From the NCBI GenBank assembly GCA_023271875.1, contig JALPWY010000006.1, positions 1-62,361 of the forward strand: a DNA stretch of 62,361 nt, in the 5' to 3' direction. The notes beneath the pieces are model-generated. The model did not search any database. It was given only the letters and a program-made list of their open reading frames with translations, and was not told the origin of the DNA. The first letter of the stretch is position 1. The number at the start of each line of letters is the position of its first letter. A program made the translations under genes and the position numbers. Below are positions 1 through 7,216 of this stretch, piece after piece. This stretch comes from Nitrospinaceae bacterium (GTDB lineage: Bacteria; Nitrospinota; Nitrospinia; Nitrospinales; VA-1).

Positions 1-17
1 CGTTCATTATAATTTTA

Positions 18-1709
18 ATGATGGCAAGTTTCACGCTCCATGCTTTCACTCGGCTTGCGTTAGCTCAAGTTCCTCTTGAAGGGCAGTCAGAGGTCATTGA
101 GAAATCGCTTCGTCAGTCCCTACCCAAAGAACTTCCTCCCAAACCCAAAGCACCAGAAATTACGAATAAGAACAAACCTTTCATCAAAAAGCCTCCCCCG
201 GGAGACCCTACATTTTTTATCAAGAAGATAAAGCTTACCGGCAATACGGTGATCAGTGATGAAAGACTAATGCCGCTGGTTGATTTAGGAGAGGGAAAGG
301 ATGTTAACTTGAGTATTTTGAACGCCATTGCTAATGAGGTTGCCGCAGTGTACGCGACAGAAGGGTATCTTCTAGTGCGCGTGTTTGTTCCCAATCAGGA
401 AGTAAAAGATGCAACAGTAGAAATGGTTATCTCTGAAGGTAGGATTAATAAAGTTTTGGTTCAGGGCAATAAGAAACTGAGTACAAAAAAATTTCAACAA
501 CGGATGAAGATGGTGCAGGAAGAACCGGTTTTAAGAGAACAGACTCTGGAACGTATACTTCTTGAATTGAACGAACTGATGGGAGTTAAGGTTAGGGCAG
601 TGCTGAAGCCAGGCGACTTGCCGGGAACCTCGGATCTGGTCATGGATGTGACCGAGTCAAGACCCTATACTTTTTCTTTTGACTCTGATAATTTTGGTTC
701 GCGTTTTACGGGGCCTGTACGTTTTGGGTTGGGCATGAGCTACGCCAATATTTTTACTTTGGGAGATCAGTTTGCGACCCGATGGACACGCTCCGAGTAT
801 GGACAGGACTCCTACACCCCTTTTTATACCGTCCCTATCAATTCTTACGGGACCCGCATGAAACTGTCGTATACCTTTTTAGAAAATGAACTCAAGGATA
901 GGCTTGAATACTTGGCAGCAGGGGGATCGCTTACTTCGGTTGGCCTGGAACTTTCCCATTTAATGCATAAAAGTCAGACGGCGAGTTTTTCAGTTCGAAC
1001 CGTGCTTGATCTGAAAAGCTTCGAAAACGAAGCACAAGGAATCAACACCACCAAGGACAACCTGATGAATGTATCGCTCGGGTTTGAAGGTAACCTGTCA
1101 GATTCTTTTCTTGGTAGAACGTTTTATGATTTAAACTTTGAGCTGGGCCTTCGTGAAGGAGACTCGTCCCGCGCTTTAGTTTCAAGAGCAGGCGGGCACG
1201 GAAAGATCTTCACGACGAACATCAATGTGATTCGCCTCCAGTCCGCGAAGATATTAAATAGTTATTTCATCCTTAAGTTTCAGGGACAGATGAATAATAC
1301 CCGTGCGCTTTCCGCTTACCTTATGGGAATCGGTGGGGTGGGTTCGGTTCGTGGTTATCCCTTATCGGCATATCAAGGTGACAAGGGCTACAACCTGTCG
1401 ACAGAATATACGGTTCCCTTTCCTTGGCAGGTCAAATGGCACCGTAACTTCCCAGACTTGAGTAAGGTTCTTTCAGTAATTTCTTTCCTCGAACATGGGA
1501 AAATATTTGTGCGTGATAAACGCTCGGGGGAAGTGGACCAGGAAATAACAACGGCGGGGGGAGGACTTAAAATCAGTATCCCTAAAAAAGAAGATAAAAG
1601 TCCAGCCGTCAGTTTTGCAGTTACTTACGGCGCACCGGTATTCAATAGTATCTTACCCGCAGACGAATCGTACGGAACGGTTTACCTAAACGGTATGATA
1701 AACTACTGA
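18..1709 (+). CDS. Two-partner secretion outer-membrane transporter (ShlB/FhaC/HecB, TpsB family), 5' end probably outside window
   Basis: This is an Omp85-superfamily TpsB protein, which exports a large TpsA exoprotein across the outer membrane. After a hydrophobic leader ending near Ala-Gln there is a proline/lysine-rich linker, a ShlB-type POTRA domain (about residues 65-145, starting FFIKKIKLTGNTVIS), a second POTRA-like stretch, and a beta-barrel with the family motif VRGYP near residue 443. The barrel ends in an aromatic-containing strand (LNGMINY). The frame is open through position 3, and the ATG at 18 falls inside the hydrophobic core of the signal peptide, so the true start is likely upstream of the window. 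No TpsA partner is present downstream, so it may lie to the left. Family assignment is firm; the substrate is unknown. Confidence 0.88.
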   Translation: MMASFTLHAFTRLALAQVPLEGQSEVIEKSLRQSLPKELPPKPKAPEITNKNKPFIKKPPPGDPTFFIKKIKLTGNTVISDERLMPLVDLGEGKDVNLSILNAIANEVAAVYATEGYLLVRVFVPNQEVKDATVEMVISEGRINKVLVQGNKKLSTKKFQQRMKMVQEEPVLREQTLERILLELNELMGVKVRAVLKPGDLPGTSDLVMDVTESRPYTFSFDSDNFGSRFTGPVRFGLGMSYANIFTLGDQFATRWTRSEYGQDSYTPFYTVPINSYGTRMKLSYTFLENELKDRLEYLAAGGSLTSVGLELSHLMHKSQTASFSVRTVLDLKSFENEAQGINTTKDNLMNVSLGFEGNLSDSFLGRTFYDLNFELGLREGDSSRALVSRAGGHGKIFTTNINVIRLQSAKILNSYFILKFQGQMNNTRALSAYLMGIGGVGSVRGYPLSAYQGDKGYNLSTEYTVPFPWQVKWHRNFPDLSKVLSVISFLEHGKIFVRDKRSGEVDQEITTAGGGLKISIPKKEDKSPAVSFAVTYGAPVFNSILPADESYGTVYLNGMINY

Positions 1710-1791
1710 TCAATATTAAAATCTTTCTTTCTTTTCCCATTTATGTATGTACTATTTCAATGAAAAAACTTTTAGGCCAACTTAAATGGAT

Positions 1792-1989
1792 TCACAAGAT
1801 AAGATTATTTTTTTTAGGGAAAACTTTCTTGGGTTCGGTTTTCTTTTGGTTATCAAGAATATTCTTTAAGTCTCTATCCCACGCTCGCATGGCAATTTGT
1901 TTTTCTTTATCATACTCATATCTATCATAGACTGTGGTAACTTCTCGGTCGGCATGATTTAGTATTTTTTTTAAGACCAATCGGTCCAC
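1792..1989 (-). pseudogene. Truncated tyrosine recombinase (phage-type integrase), C-terminal remnant
   Basis: The 65-residue reading frame matches only the last part of a phage-type integrase: a GVDRLVLKKILNHADREV stretch (the L-NH box that precedes the active-site tyrosine), then VTTVYDRYEYD with the nucleophilic Tyr, then a typical AMRAWDRDLKNIL tail. In frame, two more fitting codons (Tyr-Gly) precede the GTG at 1989 before a stop at 1999-2001. The rest of the catalytic domain (Arg, His-x-x-Arg) and the DNA-binding domains are missing. This is a decayed integrase next to the tRNA-Thr fragment at 2761, as expected at an old island end. Confidence 0.8.
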
Positions 1990-2059
1990 TCCATATTTTT
2001 AAGGGCTTATAGTTGAGAGACGATAAGTCCTTTTTCTTTTGTGTCAATTTTGTGCAAAA

Positions 2060-2173
2060 CTACCCTGCCTCACGCTTGAGGAGGATCAATTTATCATCCC
2101 GCTTACATACCCGATTTGAGTATTCCAACATTTTCTTCAACTCGGGTACCGAATAACAAGTGGTCATGCTCAT
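2060..2173 (-). CDS. Possible 37-residue ORF next to integrase remnant
   Basis: A short frame starts at an ATG preceded by GAGGAAAG and encodes MSMTTCYSVPELKKMLEYSN followed by a basic tail. It has coding-like composition and a plausible ribosome binding site, but I recognise no family. It lies between the integrase remnant and the secreted protein at 2226-2507. It may be a small island gene or the remains of a larger one. Confidence 0.25.
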   Translation of the reverse strand: MSMTTCYSVPELKKMLEYSNRVCKRDDKLILLKREAG

Positions 2174-2225
2174 CTTTCCTCAGTGACCAGTAAGGAAGTT
2201 TCGATCTTCTTCTGGCACTCCTAGC

Positions 2226-2507
2226 TTATTTGAGGGATTTAAAAACTGATTCTACTCCACGGAATACCTTTTCGATTAGACCTTTCTTTTCGCAGGATAT
2301 TCCTTTAGCAGAAAGCCCACAACTCATGTTAGCAATCTGACAATGCCAAAGATTGTGAACTGCTTCCCCTTGAAATATTGACTCAACTGCCTCAGAACAA
2401 ACAAACGGTTCCGGCTTTACTTCTGCTTTTACCTCCTCTTTCATGAGTACAAACATCAATCCCGCACCAACTAACATTGCTCCTAAACCGAATAGATATT
2501 TTTTCAT
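2226..2507 (-). CDS. Small secreted or membrane-anchored hypothetical protein with four cysteines
   Basis: The 93-residue protein begins with a Lys-Lys n-region and a hydrophobic segment (about residues 5-22, FGLGAMLVGAGLMFVLM), which is a signal anchor or signal peptide. The mature part has four Cys (near residues 37, 56, 63 and 72) that could form two disulfides in the periplasm, and ends in a short amphipathic segment. GGAG sits seven bases before the ATG, a good ribosome binding site. I do not recognise the family. It lies in the presumed island end, so it may be cargo. Confidence 0.55.
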   Translation of the reverse strand: MKKYLFGLGAMLVGAGLMFVLMKEEVKAEVKPEPFVCSEAVESIFQGEAVHNLWHCQIANMSCGLSAKGISCEKKGLIEKVFRGVESVFKSLK

Positions 2508-2542
2508 GACTCTTCTCCAGTTGAAATATGTCCATGCATTAT

Positions 2543-2635
2543 ACCCCCACCCCGATTAGGGGTCCCATTGGTGTACCTTCCTTAATATACATTAAGCAAG
2601 CCATATCAACGGGACCCCTAATCGGGGTGGGGGGT
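2543..2635. repeat. 24-bp inverted repeat with 44-bp spacer
   Basis: The left arm 2543-2566 (ACCCCCACCCCGATTAGGGG then TCCC) is the reverse complement of 2611-2634, with one extra G in the right-hand G run. The arms are G+C-rich in an AT-rich neighbourhood. No poly-T follows, so it is not a classical terminator. It could be a REP/MITE-like palindrome, the two ends of a tiny non-autonomous element, or a folded RNA. Confidence 0.75.
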
Positions 2636-2760
2636 AGAGCGATCAGCATAGAAAACACTGTGTCAGATTTGTGTCAATCTGATAGACTCTTCTTGGCACT
2701 TATTGACACAGCACGCAACGAACGTCAATGCAAGTTCAATTAAAATAAAGGTTAATAAGT

Positions 2761-2816
2761 GGAGCACCTGATTCGTAATCAGTAGGTCGGCGGTTCAATT
2801 CCGCCCGCTGGCTCCA
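2761..2816 (+). other. 3' fragment of tRNA-Thr(CGT): attachment-site-like tRNA remnant
   Basis: The sequence has the anticodon arm with loop TTCGTAA (anticodon CGT), a variable loop, a perfect T arm (GGCGG, TTCAATT loop, CCGCC), the 3' acceptor strand CGCTGGC, discriminator T and encoded CCA. The matching 5' acceptor strand GCCAGCG and most of the D arm are absent; upstream is unrelated AT-rich DNA. A 56-nt 3' tRNA fragment near an integrase remnant is the usual signature of an attR left by an element that integrated at tRNA-Thr. By the geometry, the intact tRNA and the element should lie to the left. Confidence 0.82.
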
Positions 2817-2830
2817 TATAATAAAATGGG

Positions 2831-2859
2831 TGATGAGATTATTCTCATAGCTCATTTTT
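2831..2859 (+). terminator. Possible terminator after the tRNA-Thr fragment
   Basis: ATGAG pairs with CTCAT in two alternative registers and is followed by TTTTTATT. It may be the original terminator of the tRNA-Thr locus. The stem is short, so support is modest. Confidence 0.35.
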
Positions 2860-2862
2860 ATT

Positions 2863-3387
2863 ATGTACTCGTCAACGTTAGTTCAGAAATACTCAATATT
2901 TGTGACCTTATCGCCAACATTGATTAAAGCTGTTATTTTGTTTCCACTGAACGTGATGGGAGTTATCCCTGCGCTGATTCTGTGGTTTTCTGGAAAGCTT
3001 GAATCGTATCAATTTATGACGATATCGATAGCTTCAGGAGGAATTTTGATCATGGTGGGCCTATATATTATTTGGATAACAGTTTCTTTATTCACCGATT
3101 ATGGAAAAGGAACACCGGCACCTTACTCACCGCCAAAGGTTTTGGTAGCAATTGGGATATACAGATATGTGCGTAATCCTATGATGATAGGGGTTTGGTG
3201 TGTTCTGATTGGAGAGGCAAGTTTATTTATGTCCATTGGGATATTGATATGGTTTTTAATCTTTTTCATCGCAAGCATTCTTTTTGTCACACTATGGGAG
3301 GAAGGAAATTTGGAAAGTAGGTTTGGAGAATCTTACTGTGAATACAAAAGACATGTTCCTCGCTGGATACCACGAATAAGATGCTAA
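2863..3387 (+). CDS. Isoprenylcysteine carboxyl methyltransferase (ICMT)-family integral membrane protein
   Basis: The 174-residue protein has four to five membrane segments and the C-terminal SAM-binding signature of ICMT/PEMT-type membrane methyltransferases: GIYRYVRNPMMIG at about residues 107-119, then a hydrophobic hairpin and WEEGNLESRFGESYCEYKRH. Homologues methylate small lipophilic or isoprenoid-like substrates; the bacterial substrate is usually unknown. It stands alone, just right of the tRNA-Thr fragment, and so on the presumed chromosomal side of the island junction. Confidence 0.8.
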   Translation: MYSSTLVQKYSIFVTLSPTLIKAVILFPLNVMGVIPALILWFSGKLESYQFMTISIASGGILIMVGLYIIWITVSLFTDYGKGTPAPYSPPKVLVAIGIYRYVRNPMMIGVWCVLIGEASLFMSIGILIWFLIFFIASILFVTLWEEGNLESRFGESYCEYKRHVPRWIPRIRC

Positions 3388-3433
3388 CTCTAGGCCAACG
3401 CTTAATTGTGTTTCATTGTGGTAAATGGTCGTT

Positions 3434-3832
3434 TTATTTACTATTTAGTTTTGCGGGGCAGCGTATTTCAAGGTGATTGCCGTCTGGATCCTTGAAGTGA
3501 ACGGATTCTCCTTGACCTAAAATGAGTGGGCCGTGAAAAACAACATTTTTCTTTTTTAATTCATCAATAATTTCTGGAAAATGTTCTCGATTTGTACCAA
3601 AAGCAATATGGGCGTAGCCTTGTTCACTCAGACAATCAATAGCATTTTGCATATGCAGATCAGGACTTTCAAAGAGGTGCAGAGTCGTACTTCCCGTGTC
3701 TAGCATCAGGTGACGAATTTCTTCCTCGTATCTTTTTACCACCCAAAATCCAAGCACATCGGTGTAAAAATTCTCAGCCCGGTCTATATCTAAAACATTC
3801 ACTCCAATGTGATGCACACCATCTAATTTCAT
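3434..3832 (-). CDS. VOC-family (glyoxalase/bleomycin-resistance fold) protein
   Basis: The 132-residue protein is a single-domain vicinal oxygen chelate protein with two beta-alpha-beta-beta-beta modules: GVHHIGVNVLDIDRAENFYT at the N-terminus, a central AHIAFGT strand, and C-terminal FKDPDGNHLEIR. The likely metal ligands are the His in VHHIGV, the His in YAHIAFG and the Glu of NHLEI. Such proteins act as dioxygenases, isomerases or thiol transferases, so the reaction cannot be named. An AGG lies about seven bases before the ATG. It appears to be a single gene. Confidence 0.82.
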   Translation of the reverse strand: MKLDGVHHIGVNVLDIDRAENFYTDVLGFWVVKRYEEEIRHLMLDTGSTTLHLFESPDLHMQNAIDCLSEQGYAHIAFGTNREHFPEIIDELKKKNVVFHGPLILGQGESVHFKDPDGNHLEIRCPAKLNSK

Positions 3833-3904
3833 AATGTACCTGGTAAAAATTTAAATAGTATAAGAAATATAGAGGGATGAAAATAGCTCTAGATGGAAAT
3901 TGGA

Positions 3905-3988
3905 TTAATAGAACTTTTTAAGAAGCAATGGAACCACAATCGCCAAAGCTACAATCAAGTATATAAATGTTTCCCAGTTTTGAAACAT
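3905..3988 (-). CDS. Possible 27-residue single-span membrane peptide
   Basis: The ATG at 3988 opens MFQNWETFIYLIVALAIVVP followed by LLLKKFY: one strong transmembrane helix with a positively charged end. It starts eight bases after the stop of the Lys-rich frame at 3997-4173, so the two may be translated together. No clear Shine-Dalgarno sequence is seen. It resembles the tiny membrane ORFs at 7473-8142. Coding status is uncertain. Confidence 0.3.
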   Translation of the reverse strand: MFQNWETFIYLIVALAIVVPLLLKKFY

Positions 3989-3996
3989 GATAGAAT

Positions 3997-4173
3997 TTAT
4001 TCGCAGAGATCTTCGTCCCATGTTCGAGTCAAGTCCAGCAACTCTTCAGACGGTACTTTATTTTTCGGGTTATTTGTTTTCTTTACACTCTGACGGGATT
4101 TTATTGGTGCATTTTTGGAAGCCCTGCGGTTAACGTTAATTGGTTTGTTTTTTTTGTTTGAAGATTTGGTCAT
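3997..4173 (-). CDS. Possible small Lys/Asn-rich hypothetical protein
   Basis: The frame encodes about 58 residues, very basic at the N-terminus and ending SEELLDLTRTWDEDLCE. I chose the ATG at 4173; a TTG two codons upstream is also in frame. The composition is low-complexity and no domain is recognised. The acidic Trp-containing tail looks protein-like, and the frame is close to the membrane peptide at 3905-3988. Confidence 0.3.
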   Translation of the reverse strand: MTKSSNKKNKPINVNRRASKNAPIKSRQSVKKTNNPKNKVPSEELLDLTRTWDEDLCE

Positions 4174-4269
4174 TTGCAACCAACCCCGATAAGTCAGCGT
4201 ATTAGGTTTGTATATAAACCTTATAATAAATTATTTATATAAAATATCAATTAGATTTAAAATTGTTTT

Positions 4270-4306
4270 AAACTAACTCTTAATACATAAACTAATTCTT
4301 AATACA
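4270..4306 (+). repeat. Two 19-bp direct repeats upstream of the ferredoxin gene
   Basis: AAACTAACTCTTAATACAT is followed directly by AAACTAATTCTTAATACAG. The copies differ at one internal position and at the last base, and end just before the AGGAG of the ferredoxin. They could be a promoter or operator duplication. Confidence 0.6.
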
Positions 4307-4318
4307 GGAGATACCGCA

Positions 4319-4618
4319 ATGCCGGAATTGTTTTTTGTTAACGAAAATAAAAAGATCAATGTGGATACTGGTGTGAATCTTCGTAAAGCTTCAATTGATG
4401 GCGAAGTAGGTATTTATTCTAATATTTTTACAAAATTATTTAATTGTAGAGGCAACGGTATGTGTGGAACATGTTTAGTCAGAATAGAATCTGAAGAACT
4501 TGAGTCCCCAAATGAAGTTGAGAAGAAGAAATTGAAAAAGAAATTGTCCGAGGATCCAAATTTACGATTGGCTTGTCAATTAACTGTTAATAATGATTTA
4601 AAGATATACACCCTTTAA
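4319..4618 (+). CDS. [2Fe-2S] plant-type ferredoxin
   Basis: The 99-residue protein has the beta-grasp ferredoxin fold and the cluster motif CRGNGMCGTC (C-x5-C-x2-C, about residues 42-51) plus the fourth ligand in RLACQL near residue 85. This gives the four cysteines of a plant/adrenodoxin-like [2Fe-2S] centre. It is a soluble electron carrier; its partner is not evident nearby. A strong AGGAG precedes the ATG. The usual CxxxxC..C spacing is slightly altered to C-x5-C. Confidence 0.9.
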   Translation: MPELFFVNENKKINVDTGVNLRKASIDGEVGIYSNIFTKLFNCRGNGMCGTCLVRIESEELESPNEVEKKKLKKKLSEDPNLRLACQLTVNNDLKIYTL

Positions 4619-5047
4619 GAGCAATACTTAAATTCTGAGAAGAGAAGTGACTGTCGTTAAGGGGAATAATTCCAGGTGTTTCTGGATTATTTGAACCAAT
4701 ACATGGAATTACCAGCGCGCGGAAAAAAATTATATAATCCTTATGCTTACGAAAAACCCTTTTGAGACGGAAGCCTATAAAGCTCCACCTCTACTTAAAT
4801 CTTGTTTAAATTTACAAGATAATGGAGACGGGACGATTCCTGATCCCGATGCAGATTTAATGTGGGTGTAAGCTGAAAGTCATGCTGTTTTAAAAAATTT
4901 TCAATTGGCATAATGCGCAAGTTTACGTAAAAAACCTTACAACTTACTTTGTAACAGGAATGGGTTTTATTCAAAGATTAAGCCCGTGTACAAAAAGCGG
5001 AGTTCGCGCAGTTAGATCTATCAAAAAATAAAAAAATCAGGGAATTT
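4619..5047. other. Intergenic stretch with degenerate coding remnants
   Basis: This 429-base gap holds no convincing intact gene. A 42-codon frame at 4743-4871 contains DNGDGTIPDPDADLMWV, which closely resembles the DUF1566 box (DNGDGT-x-D-x-x-TGLMW), and then a stop. The frame runs on after the stop with more coding-like codons up to a second stop near 4918. I read it as a decayed DUF1566/Lcl-type fragment. Confidence 0.4.
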
Positions 5048-6010
5048 ATGGCATCACCAGCTCCATCTAAATGGCATTCTAAAACGATTGGAACGTTACT
5101 ACCCTCGGCGACAGAGATCATTTGTGTTTTAGGCTTAGAAAAAAACCTAGTAGGTATTTCTCATGAATGCGACTACCCCGTATCGGTCAAAGGGCTTCCT
5201 AGTCTGACTTCCTCCAGCATTGGTAAACATACGAATAGCGAGGGCATTAATCAATCGGTGGAGTCATTATTAAAAAATTCACTTTCTGTTTATGACTTAG
5301 ATCTCGAGTTACTAAAATCATTAAAGCCTGATTATCTGATCACTCAAGATTTATGTGATGTGTGCGCGGTTTCTTTTGGACAGGTGACGGATGCTTGTAA
5401 TAAGGTATTGAATTCGAGTACAAAAATAATTTCCCTGCGACCACAAAATTTACAGGATATATGGGAAGATATCCGGATAGTAGCCCAAGAGTTGGAAGTG
5501 ATTCCTGCTTATGAAGAATTTAAAGCAGATGTGGATCGGCGTATTGACTATATTTTTAAAAAAGTATCGACAAGCAACTCAATAAAACAATCTGTTTTAA
5601 CAATTGAATGGTATGGTCCTGTAATGATTGGGGGTCTTTGGATTCCTGAAATGATTGAAATTGCCGGCGGAAGATACCTATTAGCAACTCCTGGGGAAAA
5701 AGCTCGCACAGTTACCCGAGAAAACCTCTCCTCTATTAATCCAGATGTGGTGATAGTCAAACCTTGCGGTTTTAAACTGGAACAGACCTTGCGCGAATTG
5801 GAAACACTAAAAAGAAATGTTCTTTTTGAGGATTGGAAGGCCTATCAGAACAATAATATTTTCATAGTAGATGGCAATGCTTATTTTAACCGACCAGGTC
5901 CTCGTATTATGGATTCATTAGAAATACTGTCATATTGTTTACACCCCAACACTTTTCCTGAATTTTTTGAAAAGTATCGCCGGTCAATAAGACAATTGAA
6001 TAAGGTCTAA
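5048..6010 (+). CDS. BtuF-like cobalamin-binding (helical-backbone periplasmic-binding fold) protein lacking a signal peptide
   Basis: The 320-residue protein begins SKTIGTLLPSATEIICVLGL and continues with VGISHECDYP, LKPDYLITQDLCDVC, and a second lobe with a VLTIEW strand and a GGRYLLATPG box. This is the cobalamin-binding, BtuF-like subgroup of type III solute-binding proteins. There is no hydrophobic leader, so it is probably cytoplasmic, as in many members annotated simply as cobalamin-binding protein. No BtuC/BtuD or TonB receptor is nearby. It may serve corrinoid salvage or sensing; the ligand is inferred from family only. Confidence 0.78.
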   Translation: MASPAPSKWHSKTIGTLLPSATEIICVLGLEKNLVGISHECDYPVSVKGLPSLTSSSIGKHTNSEGINQSVESLLKNSLSVYDLDLELLKSLKPDYLITQDLCDVCAVSFGQVTDACNKVLNSSTKIISLRPQNLQDIWEDIRIVAQELEVIPAYEEFKADVDRRIDYIFKKVSTSNSIKQSVLTIEWYGPVMIGGLWIPEMIEIAGGRYLLATPGEKARTVTRENLSSINPDVVIVKPCGFKLEQTLRELETLKRNVLFEDWKAYQNNNIFIVDGNAYFNRPGPRIMDSLEILSYCLHPNTFPEFFEKYRRSIRQLNKV

Positions 6011-6173
6011 AAGTCTCTTCGAATTAACCGGTAAATTCCTCTGGCGCAGACGTTATGTTAAATTAAACATTATTGATAAAATTTTAGAAATTTATACAAA
6101 CCGATTTGTTGCATGCGTCTTATGTGTTATTTACGGTGCCGCATCGTGGGGCATAGCATTATTTGGTTTTTAG
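6000..6173 (+). other. Coding-like frame without a canonical start codon
   Basis: Between stops at 5997-5999 and 6171-6173 an open frame reads protein-like: SLFELTGKFLWRRRYVKLN, then DKILEIYTNRF and a membrane span ACVLCVIYGAASWGIALFGF. No ATG, GTG or TTG is available; ATA at 6000 is the first codon. It overlaps the last codons of the BtuF-like gene. It could be the tail of a lost gene or a small membrane protein using a rare start. Confidence 0.25.
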
Positions 6174-6210
6174 TTTATATTTTTTAGCTTTCTTAATCTG
6201 TCTTTTGAAT

Positions 6211-7179
6211 TTAGAACTTATTAAGATAGGCTTGCGCAGAGTCGGCAAACACATCTGTTTGTTTGTACGCTTGCATTTCTGGTGGCAGAGCCAAAAGTGC
6301 TTTGGATAACCGGCGCGCAATCCCATCAAAACCAACGATATGTTTTAACTGACGTAAATGGATACGTATTGTAAAAAATATAGCACCTGTTTTTTTTAGC
6401 TTCCTTAGAGTTTGACGTTCAACCCTAAGCCATAGACGTTCCCCTGCGTTGCCAGAAGTAATGGGATTTTGGGTTATTTCACTCGGCTTTCCTGCACCAT
6501 CATGACGTAAAGATGAGTTGTCGTATAAAGACCAATTCCGCCTAGCATATATTTCATCACAAGACATCCGATTAAAAAAGTTATCCACGGTAGTCTGAAT
6601 TTGTTCTTTATAAAATGGGACAGGAGCATGAATAATATCCATAGGCTGGCCAAACTTTTCCCTTAAGCTCCATCGCGATGGGAATGCAACGCTTCCCGCT
6701 GCTAGCCACCACCCTGTCGAAGCTTGATTTTTCTTAGGGTCAGGTGGAAGCATTATGATCAGATCTTCTTGAACTAGCCTAGCTGCTAAGTCTAGAGGAT
6801 GTAGTCCATTGTTTTTTAGATCGGTCGACCAGACCTCTTCTTTAAACTGTGAATGCGATTTAAGCTTTATGGTATCTCGATTTCGTAAATACAAATCAGG
6901 TCGAAGAGCGGGTAAATGTTTGAGCATCAAATTAAGGACTTCTGTTGATGCTGCAAAGGAGGAAGGATCAGCCATAAAGATATCATCGTGGTAAATAGCA
7001 AGAAGCCTTCTTTTTTCTTCCATTTGAAAGGCTCGTTCCTCTGGGTCGAATATTTCAAACCATTCCTCAATAGGTATTTTGAGCAATCCCATAGATAAGC
7101 GAAATGGAGGTTCTTCGAATGGGAAGTGAGGAGGATTATTATGAGTAAGATGTCTTTCTTTTTTTTGACGGGGTGGCAT
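6211..7179 (-). CDS. Haem-dependent oxidative N-demethylase family protein (DUF3445)
   Basis: The 322-residue protein matches the DUF3445 family, whose founding member is the haem subunit of dimethylamine monooxygenase. Typical features are the N-terminal FRLSMGLLKIPIEEWFEI, a central WLAAGSVAFPSRWSLREKFG with HAPVPFY, and a C-terminal LWLRVERQTLRKLKKTGAIFFTIR. Family members bind haem and oxidatively remove methyl groups from amines, or act in related chemistry. The reductase subunits normally encoded nearby are absent here. The gene precedes the small-membrane-protein string on the left side of its own strand. Confidence 0.8.
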   Translation of the reverse strand: MPPRQKKERHLTHNNPPHFPFEEPPFRLSMGLLKIPIEEWFEIFDPEERAFQMEEKRRLLAIYHDDIFMADPSSFAASTEVLNLMLKHLPALRPDLYLRNRDTIKLKSHSQFKEEVWSTDLKNNGLHPLDLAARLVQEDLIIMLPPDPKKNQASTGWWLAAGSVAFPSRWSLREKFGQPMDIIHAPVPFYKEQIQTTVDNFFNRMSCDEIYARRNWSLYDNSSLRHDGAGKPSEITQNPITSGNAGERLWLRVERQTLRKLKKTGAIFFTIRIHLRQLKHIVGFDGIARRLSKALLALPPEMQAYKQTDVFADSAQAYLNKF

Positions 7180-7216
7180 CTTTTAGTTGTCAGAAAATAA
7201 GGGGATGAGAATCAAA

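Noticed and set aside
2528-2743. Plus-strand 71-codon frame
   Set aside because: It runs through both arms of the inverted repeat and has no coding-like composition or ribosome binding site.
3893-4093. Plus-strand 66-codon frame
   Set aside because: Antisense of the more protein-like minus-strand small ORFs, with no ribosome binding site.
4655-4735. GVSGLFEPIHGITSARK-like translation resembling an isopropylmalate dehydrogenase box
   Set aside because: The likeness is only a few residues (LFEPIHG) and nothing around it fits the family, so chance is the better explanation.
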